From: Escherichia coli DSM 30083 = JCM 1649 = ATCC 11775 | GTDB taxonomy: Bacteria > Pseudomonadota > Gammaproteobacteria > Enterobacterales > Enterobacteriaceae | NCBI RefSeq assembly: GCF_003697165.2 | Contig: NZ_CP033092.2 | Coordinates: forward strand, 3,906,001 to 3,970,000 | DNA: 64,000 bases | Direction: 5' to 3' | Shown: positions 51,134-64,000 of the stretch, in pieces | How positions within the stretch are numbered: position 1 is the first letter of the stretch | How the letters are laid out: each line of letters begins with the position of its first letter | Translations under genes and position numbers: made by a program | Notes under the pieces: model-generated | Told to the model about the DNA's origin: nothing | What the model saw: the letters and a program-made list of their open reading frames with translations, nothing else | The model's database searches: none

Positions 51134-51445
51134 ATCCCGTCGAGCATAAAATCTAATGCTCCTTTAATCAACGTTCGGTGCGCGCTGGCATCGCAAAATT
51201 TCGTTCCCAGCGCGTTAACTGGAACAGTTGCAGTCTCATGCGTCATGAGCACATATTCTTTGCCGTCTACCGGTAAAAGGATTGGGTTAAGCCGTTCTGG
51301 TGGGCGAATACGGCTAAATCGTTCAAATAGGTGTTAATGGAATAACGATACGGCGATTAATCTCACCAACAATGTCGCTGGTAACATCAATAACAAAGGG
51401 AAACGCGGCGTTCCTGCCGCGACTGCGGTATACCGTAAATTGCAT
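51130..51445 (-). pseudogene. ccdB: Frameshifted CcdB gyrase-poison toxin of the O157 type
   Basis: Reading leftward from the ATG at 51445, the frame gives MQFTVYRSRGRNAAFPFVID and continues through NRRIVIPLTPI, then stops at codon 41. Shifting frame by one base at the AAA run 51325-51327 (TTT on the coding strand, where TT is expected) restores ERFSRIRPPERLNP ... HRTLIKGALDFMLDGI with a stop at 51132-51130. The corrected product is 104 residues, the CcdB-O157 length. The C-terminal residues needed for gyrase poisoning are out of frame, so the toxin should be dead. It lies two bases after ccdA. Confidence 0.9.
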
Positions 51446-51447
51446 CG

Positions 51448-51681
51448 CTAGAAGCTCCGGTACTCATCAGAGAAACATCCGGTTTCATCAGCCAATTGAT
51501 TTAACGCAGCGATAGCTTCTGCGTTCTCTTCACGCCAACGTGTTGCTGCATGTTTTTTAAGTTCAGCATTGAGCGCAACCGTAAGGGTGGCGCTCATATT
51601 TAAGCCTGCATCACGAGCGCGATTGACTAACTCACGGTCGACGGTGACGGTCACACTTTGTGTGGTACGTTTTGCAGTCAT
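51448..51681 (-). CDS. ccdA: CcdA antitoxin of the chromosomal ccd O157-type module
   Basis: CcdA neutralises CcdB and autoregulates the operon. It has 77 residues: an N-terminal ribbon-helix-helix DNA-binding domain (TTQSVTVTVDRELVNRARDAGLNMSATL, about 6-33) and a C-terminal toxin-wrapping tail (RWREENAEAIAALNQLADE ... FSDEYRSF). It matches the ccd homologue known between folA and apaH in E. coli O157:H7, and it occupies the same place here. The antitoxin frame is intact although its partner toxin is frameshifted. Confidence 0.92.
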   Translation of the reverse strand: MTAKRTTQSVTVTVDRELVNRARDAGLNMSATLTVALNAELKKHAATRWREENAEAIAALNQLADETGCFSDEYRSF

Positions 51682-51735
51682 GATCTCGTGCTCCTGTACA
51701 ATTTATACGTCTGGTATACACGGATATCTGCACGT
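51682..51735 (-). promoter_or_regulatory. ccdAB promoter/operator region
   Basis: Upstream of ccdA on the minus strand, GTGTATACC and GTATAAATTGTACA form partly symmetrical GTATAC-like blocks, with an AGGAG ribosome-binding site nine bases before the ATG. Overlapping palindromes of this kind are typical of ribbon-helix-helix autorepressor operators. The exact operator boundaries are uncertain. Confidence 0.5.
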
Positions 51736-51766
51736 ATCAGTGATGCCGGAATTCTAATATACAAAA

Positions 51767-54292
<2,526 letters not shown>

Positions 54293-54300
<8 letters not shown>

Positions 54301-54823
54301 GATGTGCCTCCTGCCATTCCAGCAGACGTTGCTTATAGTGCCGCGCCTGCCCTTCGAGGGTTTCGTCGTCACAAATAAAGGTGCAGTGCATGGCAAACGG
54401 TGGCAGCCAGTTCAGCCCGCAGTAGATTGCCGTCGCCTGTAGCGGCTGCGACAGCACATCAAAGCCCGGATGCGCACCAATCTCAAAATGGCTTTCCCCA
54501 CCGCCGGTCGTCACCGCCCACAGCAAATGTTTGCCGTGCAGCGCCGTGCCGCCGTGACCGTAAGCCCAGCCGTGCGAGAAAACTTTATCGATCCAAAGTT
54601 TAAGAAGCGGTGGAATGCTGTACCACTGCATTGGGTGCTGCCAGACGATCAGATCGGCACGAGACAGCGCCTCCTGTTCGGCGGCAATGTCGATATTGAA
54701 GTCAGGATAGAGTTGATAAAGAGAGCGAATTTCGACGCCTTCCAGCGTCCTTGCCTGTTCAAGCATCCGTTTATTCGCATGGGAATAATGCGGATACGGA
54801 TGCGCATAAATTATAAGAATCAT
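54293..54823 (-). CDS. kefF: KefC ancillary quinone oxidoreductase KefF
   Basis: KefF is a flavodoxin-fold NAD(P)H:quinone oxidoreductase (FMN-binding) that binds and is required for full activity of KefC. It has 176 residues. The phosphate-binding loop YAHPYPHYSHANKRM near residue 6 and the WQHPMQWYSIPPLLKLWID stretch near residue 60 are typical of the NQO1/MdaB superfamily. It overlaps kefC by eight bases, fitting its role as an obligate partner. Confidence 0.96.
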
Positions 54824-54930
54824 AGGTAGCCCGCGTGATTACGCCTTTGTTTTCCCACAAAGTGTAGTCATATATTCACGCAGCTTATAGTCAATAATAT
54901 TGATTCAGAAAAGAGAGAAATCTGAACAAA

Positions 54931-56262
54931 TTACCCCATTCTCTGCCCGCGGATCGTCATATTGCTGGTCTGCGCCAGTGACATCCCTCGAGTCTCCGGG
55001 GCAAACGCTACGGAAATCAACAAGCCAAATAGCGAGATACCCGCCCCCATTAGCATCGTGTTACTGATACCGTAATTATTGATAAAGATCGGCAGTGCCC
55101 AGGTCGATACAATAGTGCCAATACGGCTTAAGGACATAATCACGCCCACGGCAGAGGCGCGGATATCCGTCGGGAAGAGTTCATTAGGATAGAGCCACTG
55201 CAAATTACCCGGCCCGCCAGAGAAAAAGGCATACACCGCAAAGGCCATCACTACCAGCCAGATCCCCATATCCGGGATCAGCCCCAAAACCGCCAGCGCC
55301 AGCGTCATCATGGCAAAGCTGCCAATCAACAATGGACGCCGTCCGGCAGTGTTTAGCCACAGCATCGGCGGAATACAGCCGAGCATAAAGAACAGACTAA
55401 TCACCACGTTCCCCAGCGCCGCGTTTTTGCCAACCCCCAATCCTAACAAACCAACGATTTGCGGGCCAAAGGTGTAAATGGCGAACATTGGGATCACCTG
55501 GCAGGTCCAGATGGCGGCAACAAACAGAACAAAAGGAAAATGGCGGCGATTAAACAGATCGCGAAAACGGGTTTGCTGCGGCTGCTCTTCCTCGAAAGCC
55601 ACCGGTTCGCCAAACAGTTTTATCATCATCTCTTCGCACTCTTTTACTCGCCCTTTGCGTAACAACCAGCGGGGAGATTCAGGCAGTTCGAATCGACCAA
55701 TCAAAATCAATAAACAGGGAATCGCTGCGCTACCCAGCATCCAGCGCCAGCCGCCTTCCACATCATAAAGCCAATAGCCGACCAAATCGGCGCAGGTCGC
55801 GCCGACATACCACATCGCGGCGATAAAGCTGATGGAAAACGCCCGCTGACGGGTACTGGAGAACTCGGTGATCATTGAGGTGGCGATGGGATAATCCGCA
55901 CCGATAACAATGCCGATAAGTACCCGCATCACCAACAGTTCGACGGGGGATGAGACAAACATCGTCGCCACCGATATCACGCCGATGGCGATGATATCAA
56001 TGAGGAACATTTTGCGCCGTCCGACTTTATCGGAGATATAGCCAAACAGCGATGTGCCAACGAACAGCCCGGCGAGCGTTCCCGCGCCCAGCAAGCCAAT
56101 CCAGTCAGCGTCCAGTTTCAGCGCCGGAGTCAGTTGCTCCAGCGCCACGCCAATCATTACCAGTACATAACCATCCAGAAACGGACCACCGCTTCCCCAC
56201 AGCAAAATGCGGCGGTGAATAGAGGAGAATTTAAGATCATCAAAGTTTCTGGACGGTTGCAT
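54931..56262 (-). CDS. yaaU: Major facilitator superfamily transporter YaaU
   Basis: YaaU is a predicted inner-membrane MFS transporter of the sugar/metabolite:H+ symporter type. It has 443 residues and twelve membrane segments. The family motifs GYISDKVGRRK (near 82, loop 2-3) and PESPRWLLRKGR (near 205, end of TM6) are clear. The substrate is not established. It follows fixX in the same direction with a 58-base gap, so it may be a tail gene of the fix operon and possibly take part in carnitine-related or organic-acid transport; that is inference. Confidence 0.9.
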   Translation of the reverse strand: MQPSRNFDDLKFSSIHRRILLWGSGGPFLDGYVLVMIGVALEQLTPALKLDADWIGLLGAGTLAGLFVGTSLFGYISDKVGRRKMFLIDIIAIGVISVATMFVSSPVELLVMRVLIGIVIGADYPIATSMITEFSSTRQRAFSISFIAAMWYVGATCADLVGYWLYDVEGGWRWMLGSAAIPCLLILIGRFELPESPRWLLRKGRVKECEEMMIKLFGEPVAFEEEQPQQTRFRDLFNRRHFPFVLFVAAIWTCQVIPMFAIYTFGPQIVGLLGLGVGKNAALGNVVISLFFMLGCIPPMLWLNTAGRRPLLIGSFAMMTLALAVLGLIPDMGIWLVVMAFAVYAFFSGGPGNLQWLYPNELFPTDIRASAVGVIMSLSRIGTIVSTWALPIFINNYGISNTMLMGAGISLFGLLISVAFAPETRGMSLAQTSNMTIRGQRMG

Positions 56263-56320
56263 GGGTTATTCCTGTTTTTTTGCAATGAGAGTCAGTACGG
56301 CATTACGTATCAAACCAACA

Positions 56321-56608
56321 TCAGCCGTAACGGAACTCCACACCAAAGGTGCCGCGCGGGTATTCCCACTGTTCCAGCGCCGACCCCAGCCCCAGAATGC
56401 GACAGGTGCCGCACTCCAGACATCCGGCGTAATCGAAGCGCACACTGCCGTCATCCTGCTTCTTGTACAGACCTGCGGGGCACGCTTTCACCAGCAGCTC
56501 CAGGGCCTGTTTATCTGCATCGGCCTTCACAACAATGTGCGGATGCTCTTCATCGACATTGAATTTATTGACGCCCAGTTTGACGTCCACATTGACGGGA
56601 GAAGTCAT
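56321..56608 (-). CDS. fixX: Ferredoxin-like protein FixX
   Basis: FixX is a small iron-sulfur protein that pairs with the flavoprotein FixC in an electron-transfer chain thought to feed carnitine reduction. It has 95 residues. The cysteines in CPAGLYKK (near 44) and CLECGTCRIL (near 64) fit a ferredoxin-type cluster. The start overlaps the fixC stop by four bases. FixABCX is homologous to electron-transfer flavoprotein and its quinone oxidoreductase. Confidence 0.95.
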   Translation of the reverse strand: MTSPVNVDVKLGVNKFNVDEEHPHIVVKADADKQALELLVKACPAGLYKKQDDGSVRFDYAGCLECGTCRILGLGSALEQWEYPRGTFGVEFRYG

Positions 56609-57891
56609 AAAACGGTCACTCCTTTCATGCCATCCTTGATCAGATTGATGAAGCCCACTTTCTTGCCGTGGCGGAGGATTTTCTTGCGCATCAGTTCCGG
56701 CGCACTGCCGTCAATGGTGAACAGGTCACGCGCCACGCCCACCGCCAGTTCCGGGTAGCCGCTAAACATGCGTGGGTTATCAAGAAACGCCGGTAGTTTC
56801 TGGTACATGCGCATATCGCGCAGCGGGCCACTCTCAAGATGCTGACGATATTCCGCGAGTTTTTGCTTACTGAAATCGTCGCTTTTCATCGCTGAAAGCA
56901 CAGTTTTTGCTGCTGCTTCCCCGGCGGCAATCGCCAGATCCATACCGCGAATGGTAAAACCGAGGTTCATACACATTCCGGCGGCATCACCAGCAATCAA
57001 TACGCCGTCACCGACCAGCTCCGGCAGCATGTTGATGCCCGCTTCCGGCACTACGTGAGCGGAATATTCCACCAGCTTGCCGCCCGCGATCAGCGGTGCA
57101 ACGGCCGGATGTTGTTTGAAATCTTCCAGCATTTGCGGCACCGATTTTTTTGCGTCATGCAGATGATGCAAACCACAAACCAGCCCCAGCGACAGGGTAT
57201 TTTCATTGGTATAAAGGAAGCCACCGCCCATCAGGCCATCGGTGGGTGATCCCGCAAACAGGCAAGCCGCGCCCTGATTACCCTGCAACTGAAAACGGTC
57301 TTCAATAACCGACTTCGGTAACTCGATCAGTTCCTTCACGCCAACCGCCACATCCGTCGGTTTAACGCGTTTTGCCATCCCCAGCTTTTCGGCAAGGATG
57401 GAATTCACCCCATCAGCAAGGATCACCGTTTTCGCTTCAATCACATCGCCATCGGCTTCTACACCGACGACTTTGCCATCGCGCTGTACGAGGTTATCGA
57501 CGCGGATCCCGGTAATTAACTGCGCGCCCGCTTCTTCGGCCTGCTCCATCAGCCAGGCATCAAATTTACTGCGTAAAACGGAGTAAGAACGCGGGGATGG
57601 CGAGGTTTCGTCGCCATTGCAGTAGTCCATAGTCATCGCTGACTTTTCCGTCATAAACGCAAGTTTTTCATGGGTGATCAGGCGTTCTACGGGGGCGGAG
57701 TCTGCGAAACCAGGAATAATGTGTTCCAGACTGTGGGCATAGAGACGCCCGCCGGTGACGTTCTTGGCACCTGCGGAATTGCCTCGCTCGATAACTAACA
57801 CTTGCGCACCTTCGCGGGCGAGCACCAGTGCGGCAACCGAACCGGCAAGCCCTGCACCGACGATGATGGCGTCAAAGATATCTTCGGACAT
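56605..57891 (-). CDS. fixC: FAD-dependent oxidoreductase FixC
   Basis: FixC resembles ETF:quinone oxidoreductase and is predicted to pass electrons with FixX and FixAB during anaerobic carnitine metabolism. It has 428 residues. The FAD-binding dinucleotide fold IIVGAGLAGSVAAL begins at about residue 9, and the second FAD motif GVLIAGDAAGMCMNLGF lies near 296. It is followed immediately by fixX (four-base overlap) and preceded by fixB (50-base gap). Confidence 0.96.
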   Translation of the reverse strand: MSEDIFDAIIVGAGLAGSVAALVLAREGAQVLVIERGNSAGAKNVTGGRLYAHSLEHIIPGFADSAPVERLITHEKLAFMTEKSAMTMDYCNGDETSPSPRSYSVLRSKFDAWLMEQAEEAGAQLITGIRVDNLVQRDGKVVGVEADGDVIEAKTVILADGVNSILAEKLGMAKRVKPTDVAVGVKELIELPKSVIEDRFQLQGNQGAACLFAGSPTDGLMGGGFLYTNENTLSLGLVCGLHHLHDAKKSVPQMLEDFKQHPAVAPLIAGGKLVEYSAHVVPEAGINMLPELVGDGVLIAGDAAGMCMNLGFTIRGMDLAIAAGEAAAKTVLSAMKSDDFSKQKLAEYRQHLESGPLRDMRMYQKLPAFLDNPRMFSGYPELAVGVARDLFTIDGSAPELMRKKILRHGKKVGFINLIKDGMKGVTVL

Positions 57892-57941
57892 AAGAGCTCC
57901 CTGTCAGCGGCAGGGCCAAAATGCAGCCCTGCCAGAGTGGA

Positions 57942-58883
57942 TCAACGCGCTAAAGCTACGGTCAGTGCCGGAAGGATCTTCACGGCGTCGCCAACAATGC
58001 CGTAATCCGCGTACTGGAAGATCGGCGCATTTTTATCTTTGTTGATGGCGAAAATGGTTTGCGACGCATTAGCGCCAACCATGTGCTGGATCTGCCCGGA
58101 GATCCCCACCGCCAGGTACAGTTCAGGTTTCAGCATCAGGTTGGAGATACCGACATAGCGTTCGTGCTCCATCCATTTTTCGTTTTCCGCCACCGGACGA
58201 GAACAGGCCAACTCCGCACCTATCGCCTTGCAAAGCTGTTCTGCCAGCGCAATGTTCTCTTTGCTGCCAATACCGCGACCAACGCTGACCACCAGGCGGG
58301 CTTTGTCGAGATCGACGCTGTTGCTCTGACGCGCCTGGGTTGCCGTGCGGGTAATCGCCACAGCCGGAGCCTGCCACTCCACGGTGTGCGTTTCGCCAGT
58401 GCGTGACGCGTCTGGCTGAGCCGCATCGAACGTGCCGCTGCTGATGGTCAGTACCGCATACGGCGTGGCAATGCGTTCTTCGCCAATCGCCAGACCGCCG
58501 TAAACCATGTGTTTCACTGTCGCTTTACCGTCCTGCACGCTAACAGCGCTGGCATCGTTAGACACCGCCGCGTTAAGGCGGTAACCCAGTTTCGCCGCCA
58601 GTAATTTGCCGCGACGGGTGTTTGGCAACAGCACCAGACCGTCTGCGCCGTGCTGGCGAATAGTGTCAGCCATGACACCGGCGTAATCTTCGATCATCCG
58701 CTCGTCCGGTTTGCCGCTTAATTTCCAGACATGATTAGCGCCGAGCTGGATTGCCTGTGTGCCGTCGGCATCATTGAGGACGAACGTGTTGATTTGATTA
58801 GCTAAAGCCTGCGCACCGTTCATCAGTTCCGGCAGACGAGAAGGGGTATCGCTGAATACCCAGACTTGAGAAAACGTGTTCAT
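57942..58883 (-). CDS. fixB: Electron-transfer flavoprotein alpha-like subunit FixB
   Basis: FixB is the ETF alpha-type subunit that forms a heterodimer with FixA and binds FAD. It has 313 residues. The C-terminal FAD-binding domain shows [12 protein letters not shown] (near 204), [14 protein letters not shown] (near 228) and [14 protein letters not shown] (near 258), the alpha-subunit signature. It begins 14 bases after fixA and is part of fixABCX, expressed anaerobically with carnitine. Confidence 0.96.
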
Positions 58884-58897
58884 AGCATCCCCTGTAA

Positions 58898-59668
58898 TTA
58901 AATGACTTTGCGAAGATTTTCAGCAAATGCGGCGATCTGTTCTTCGCCGTCGCCTTCAATCACGATGCGCTGACGCTCGCGCTGTTTCGGCGCGGCAACC
59001 TGTTGTTCTGACCAGGCTGCCTCTGCGTTAAAACCGATATCCGCCGCCGACCATACCTGGACTGGCTTTTTCGCCGCGCCGAGAATGGCTTTCATCGAAG
59101 GAATTTGTGGGGAGTTGATATCAGTGGAAACAGCAACAACCGCAGGCAGCGGAATGCTTAAGGTTTCTGTTTCATCTTCCAGTTCGCGCTCAACGGTGAG
59201 GGTATCTGCAGTCAGGGAGATAATTTTGCTGACGCCGTTAACTGCCGGAATATTAAGGATTTCGCCTACCAGCAAACCAACCTGCTGGGCATAAAGGTCG
59301 GAAGAACCATCGCCACAGAGGATCAAATCAAAGCCTGCTTTCTGAGCGGCTGCAGCCAGTACGCTCGCCGTTTGTTGCGGCAGTGCCTGCTCGAACTGGT
59401 CATCAATCACCACAATCAGTTCATCCGGACCGCGCGATAGCACATCTTTACGCCCTTTGGCGTTGGTCAGGGCTTTACCGCCCACACTTAAGGCCGTCAC
59501 CTGCGCCTCTGCTGCCTGTTGCTTTAGCTGGCAAGCCGCTTCAATAGCGTTGAGATCGTATTGGCTTATTTTGGCATCGGCTTTGCTGAAGTCTAACGAA
59601 CCATCAGCATTATTGACCGCAATATCCTGTTCATCAGGCACGCACTTATAGCAAGTAATAATCTTCAT
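58898..59668 (-). CDS. fixA: Electron-transfer flavoprotein beta-like subunit FixA
   Basis: FixA is the ETF beta-type subunit, partner of FixB, needed for anaerobic reduction of carnitine in E. coli. From the ATG at 59668 ([18 protein letters not shown]) it has 256 residues. The family stretch [23 protein letters not shown] near residue 180 is present. It is the first gene of fixABCX, divergent from caiTABCDE across a 472-base control region. Start codons further upstream would run into the operator DNA and are rejected. Confidence 0.96.
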
Positions 59669-59763
59669 TGCATCTCCAGAAATCATGAAGGAAACGTCGT
59701 TCATATCGGTGGTGTTAATTACAGATATCACGCCCTTTAATTTGGAAATAAAACTTTAATCAC

Positions 59764-59890
59764 CAATATTGAAAATGTCACACGCAGATAAATCCAACTT
59801 TCAATATTGTTAAGCTCCTCACCAATATTGAAAACATGGCGTAGCAAAAAGAAATTTTCAATATTGTTTTATGGATCACCAATATTGAAA
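59764..59890. promoter_or_regulatory. CaiF-type binding sites: five copies of CAATATTGAAA
   Basis: The 11-bp element CAATATTGAAA occurs at 59764-59774, 59823-59833 and 59880-59890, and inverted as TTTCAATATTG at 59799-59809 and 59856-59866. Copies 2-3 and 4-5 form convergent pairs with exactly 13 bp between the half-sites, the geometry reported for the carnitine activator CaiF. The pairs repeat with a 57-bp step. They serve the divergent fix and cai promoters. The fifth copy (59764) is a single half-site nearest fixA. Confidence 0.85.
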
Positions 59891-59985
59891 GTCAGATGCT
59901 ATTTTTTTACTCACAACAGAACATAACAAACTGATTAATAATCAAAATTAACGAAAAAATGCCCTCTATTCACCCGAAACAAAAA

Positions 59986-60028
59986 TGTGATAACAATCAC
60001 AGAATGCAGCTTATTGAATACCCATTAT
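59986..60028 (+). promoter_or_regulatory. CRP site and promoter of caiTABCDE
   Basis: TGTGATAACAATCACA (59986-60001) is a perfectly symmetric CRP core. Its centre at 59993.5 places a class II promoter start near 60035, with CATTAT (60023-60028) as the -10 box. The fit to a -41.5 CRP position is exact. It explains the catabolite control known for cai. No convincing -35 box is present, as expected for a CRP-dependent promoter. Confidence 0.85.
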
Positions 60029-60140
60029 GAGTTAGCCATTAACGCGTCCACGAGGTTAATAATAATTATATTAAATGTTAACAAAAATAAAACAAACGGG
60101 AACGCAAAATAAATGTTCGTTTTCACAGTGGAATTAACTC

Positions 60141-61655
60141 ATGAAGAATGAAAAGAGAAAAACGGGAATAGAACCGAAGGTTTTCTTTCCGCCGTTAATA
60201 ATCGTCGGCATACTTTGTTGGCTTACAGTCAGAGATCTGGATGCGGCGAATGTCGTTATTAATGCTGTATTCAGTTACGTCACCAATGTATGGGGATGGG
60301 CATTTGAATGGTATATGGTGGTGATGCTTTTCGGCTGGTTCTGGCTGGTGTTTGGCCCGTATGCCAAAAAGCGTTTAGGTAACGAACCACCAGAATTTAG
60401 TACCGCCAGTTGGATCTTTATGATGTTCGCCTCCTGTACGTCTGCTGCCGTACTGTTCTGGGGATCGATTGAGATCTACTACTACATCTCCACCCCGCCG
60501 TTTGGCTTAGAACCGAACTCAACAGGCGCGAAAGAGTTGGGGCTGGCTTACAGCTTGTTCCACTGGGGACCTCTGCCGTGGGCCACTTACAGCTTCCTTT
60601 CAGTCGCCTTCGCTTACTTCTTCTTTGTCCGCAAAATGGAAGTGATTCGCCCCAGCTCCACCCTGGTGCCGCTGGTAGGTGAAAAACACGCCAAAGGGTT
60701 GTTCGGCACTATCGTCGACAACTTCTATCTCGTCGCCTTGATCTTCGCGATGGGTACCAGTCTGGGCCTTGCCACGCCGCTGGTGACCGAGTGTATGCAA
60801 TGGTTGTTTGGCATTCCGCATACCCTGCAACTGGACGCTATCATCATTACCTGCTGGATTATCCTCAACGCCATTTGCGTCGCTTGCGGTCTGCAAAAAG
60901 GGGTACGTATCGCCAGTGACGTGCGTAGTTACCTGAGCTTCCTGATGCTGGGTTGGGTGTTCATCGTCAGCGGTGCCAGCTTCATCATGAACTACTTCAC
61001 CGATTCGGTGGGGATGTTACTGATGTATCTGCCGCGCATGTTGTTCTATACCGATCCCATCGCTAAAGGCGGCTTCCCGCAGGGCTGGACCGTGTTCTAC
61101 TGGGCATGGTGGGTGATTTACGCTATCCAGATGAGCATCTTCCTCGCCCGCATCTCCCGTGGTCGTACCGTGCGTGAACTGTGCTTCGGCATGGTGCTGG
61201 GGCTGACAGCGTCAACCTGGATCCTGTGGACTGTACTCGGTAGTAACACTCTGCTGTTGATAGATAAAAACATCATCAACATTCCAAATCTGATCGAACA
61301 GTACGGTGTGGCGCGCGCCATCATCGAAACCTGGGCCGCTCTGCCACTCAGCACCGCCACCATGTGGGGCTTCTTCATCCTCTGCTTTATTGCCACCGTT
61401 ACGCTGGTTAACGCCTGCTCTTATACCCTGGCGATGTCCACTTGCCGCGAAGTACGCGATGGTGAAGAACCCCCGCTGCTGGTGCGTATCGGCTGGTCAA
61501 TTCTGGTTGGCATTATCGGTATTGTTCTGCTGGCGCTCGGCGGCCTGAAACCGATTCAAACCGCCATTATCGCCGGAGGATGCCCGCTGTTCTTCGTCAA
61601 CATCATGGTGACGCTCTCCTTTATTAAAGACGCGAAACAGAACTGGAAAGATTAA
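60141..61655 (+). CDS. caiT: L-carnitine/gamma-butyrobetaine antiporter CaiT
   Basis: CaiT exchanges external L-carnitine or crotonobetaine for internal gamma-butyrobetaine. It is a Na+-independent member of the BCCT family with 504 residues and twelve membrane spans. The tryptophan-rich substrate region with [16 protein letters not shown] near residue 316 is the family hallmark. It is the first gene of the cai operon, and caiA follows after 30 bases. Expression should be anaerobic and carnitine-dependent through CaiF and CRP. Confidence 0.97.
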
Positions 61656-61685
61656 TTAACCCCCAAAATATCAAGAGGTTGAAAG

Positions 61686-62828
61686 ATGGATTTTAATTTA
61701 AATGATGAGCAGGAACTGTTTGTCGCCGGTATCCGCGAACTGATGGCCAGCGAAAACTGGGAGGCCTATTTTGCCGAGTGCGACCGTGACAGCGTCTACC
61801 CGGAACGTTTTGTCAAAGCCCTGGCGGATATGGGTATCGACAGTCTGCTGATCCCTGAAGAGCACGGTGGTCTGGACGCGGGGTTTGTTACTCTCGCCGC
61901 CGTGTGGATGGAACTGGGTCGTCTGGGAGCGCCAACTTACGTGCTGTATCAGTTACCGGGCGGGTTTAACACCTTCCTGCGTGAAGGTACGCAAGAGCAG
62001 ATCGACAAGATTATGGCTTTCCGCGGCACCGGTAAGCAGATGTGGAACTCAGCAATTACCGAACCGGGCGCAGGCTCCGACGTGGGTAGCCTGAAAACGA
62101 CTTATACCCGTAGAAATGGTAAGATTTATCTTAATGGTAGTAAGTGTTTTATTACCAGCAGCGCCTACACCCCGTACATCGTGGTGATGGCGCGCGACGG
62201 GGCTTCTCCGGACAAACCTGTCTACACCGAATGGTTTGTTGATATGAGCAAACCGGGCATCAAAGTGACCAAACTTGAAAAGCTCGGTCTGCGTATGGAT
62301 AGCTGCTGTGAAATCACCTTTGACGACGTGGAACTGGACGAGAAAGACATGTTCGGTCGGGAAGGTAACGGCTTTAACCGCGTCAAAGAAGAGTTCGACC
62401 ATGAACGTTTCCTGGTAGCCCTGACCAACTACGGTACGGCGATGTGCGCCTTTGAAGATGCGGCGCGCTACGCCAACCAGCGTGTGCAGTTTGGCGAGGC
62501 TATTGGTCGTTTCCAGTTGATTCAGGAAAAATTCGCCCACATGGCGATCAAATTAAACTCCATGAAAAACATGCTGTATGAAGCAGCGTGGAAAGCAGAC
62601 AACGGCACCATCACCTCTGGCGATGCAGCGATGTGCAAATACTTCTGCGCCAATGCGGCATTTGAAGTGGTGGATAGCGCAATGCAGGTGCTGGGCGGTG
62701 TCGGGATTGCGGGCAACCACCGCATCAGCCGCTTCTGGCGTGACCTGCGTGTAGACCGCGTTTCCGGAGGATCTGACGAAATGCAGATCCTGACGCTGGG
62801 TCGCGCGGTGCTGAAGCAATACCGTTAA
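61686..62828 (+). CDS. caiA: Crotonobetainyl-CoA reductase CaiA
   Basis: CaiA is an acyl-CoA dehydrogenase-type flavoenzyme that reduces crotonobetainyl-CoA to gamma-butyrobetainyl-CoA, the electron-accepting step of carnitine respiration, with electrons probably supplied by FixABCX. It has 380 residues. The family stretches [20 protein letters not shown] (near 119) and [18 protein letters not shown] at the C-terminus are clear. It lies 30 bases after caiT; a REP element separates it from caiB. Confidence 0.97.
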
Positions 62829-62839
62829 GTCCGTGCGCT

Positions 62840-62920
<81 letters not shown>

Positions 62921-62937
62921 AGTCATGCGCTACATAA

Positions 62938-64000
<1,063 letters not shown>

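Overview
This window is chromosomal DNA of Escherichia coli, or a very close Escherichia, and not of the K-12 type. The proteins match the known E. coli products almost residue for residue, and the gene order is that of the 0.8-2.3 min region, shown here in reverse complement (murC on the left, caiB on the right). Nearly everything is core genome. The unusual content lies at four junctions: sgrS/leuD, araC/yabI, rluA/djlA and apaH/folA.

Layout. 1-12.7 kb (minus strand): the dcw cell-wall/division cluster from Pmra and mraZ through rsmH, ftsL, ftsI, murE, murF, mraY, murD, ftsW, murG and murC to the first codons of ddlB, tightly packed and mostly overlapping. 13.2-18 kb: cra with its leader ORF fruL, ilvIH and leuO. 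18.5-23.4 kb (plus): leuL attenuator and leuABCD. 23.4-25.4 kb: the sgrS/sgrT RNA and its activator gene sgrR; setA, which follows sgrS in K-12, is missing. 25.4-28.8 kb: TPP riboswitch and the thiBPQ thiamine importer. 28.9-29.7 kb: yabI. 29.8-31.6 kb: an AT-rich accessory insert with two unrecognised genes and a decayed IS630-type transposase end. 31.6-37 kb: araC and araBAD with the classical operators. 37-44 kb: polB behind a LexA box, rapA, rluA, djlA. 44.4-51.1 kb: lptD-surA-pdxA-rsmA-apaG-apaH. 51.1-51.7 kb: a chromosomal ccd toxin-antitoxin locus of the O157 type whose toxin gene is frameshifted. 51.8-56.3 kb: folA, kefC, kefF, yaaU. 56.3-64 kb: the divergent fixABCX and caiTAB carnitine operons around a shared CaiF/CRP control region; caiB runs off the window end.

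The most notable observation is at araC. The gene here ends after 281 codons, as in Salmonella, instead of the 292 of K-12. The 11 extra codons of K-12 AraC lie 1.8 kb away, on the far side of the accessory insert next to yabI, and a 9-bp direct repeat flanks the insert. Either an element entered the 3' end of araC bringing a replacement end, or K-12 AraC acquired its tail when the insert was deleted. The two insert genes form a small AT-rich operon: a 282-residue protein and a 140-residue protein with one N-terminal membrane anchor. I cannot assign a function to either. They are the best candidates here for an undescribed system.

Together the genes cover peptidoglycan precursor synthesis and septation, branched-chain amino acid synthesis, sugar-phosphate stress, thiamine uptake, arabinose use, outer-membrane biogenesis, potassium efflux and anaerobic carnitine reduction. 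No tRNA, rRNA, CRISPR array, prophage or intact insertion sequence was seen.
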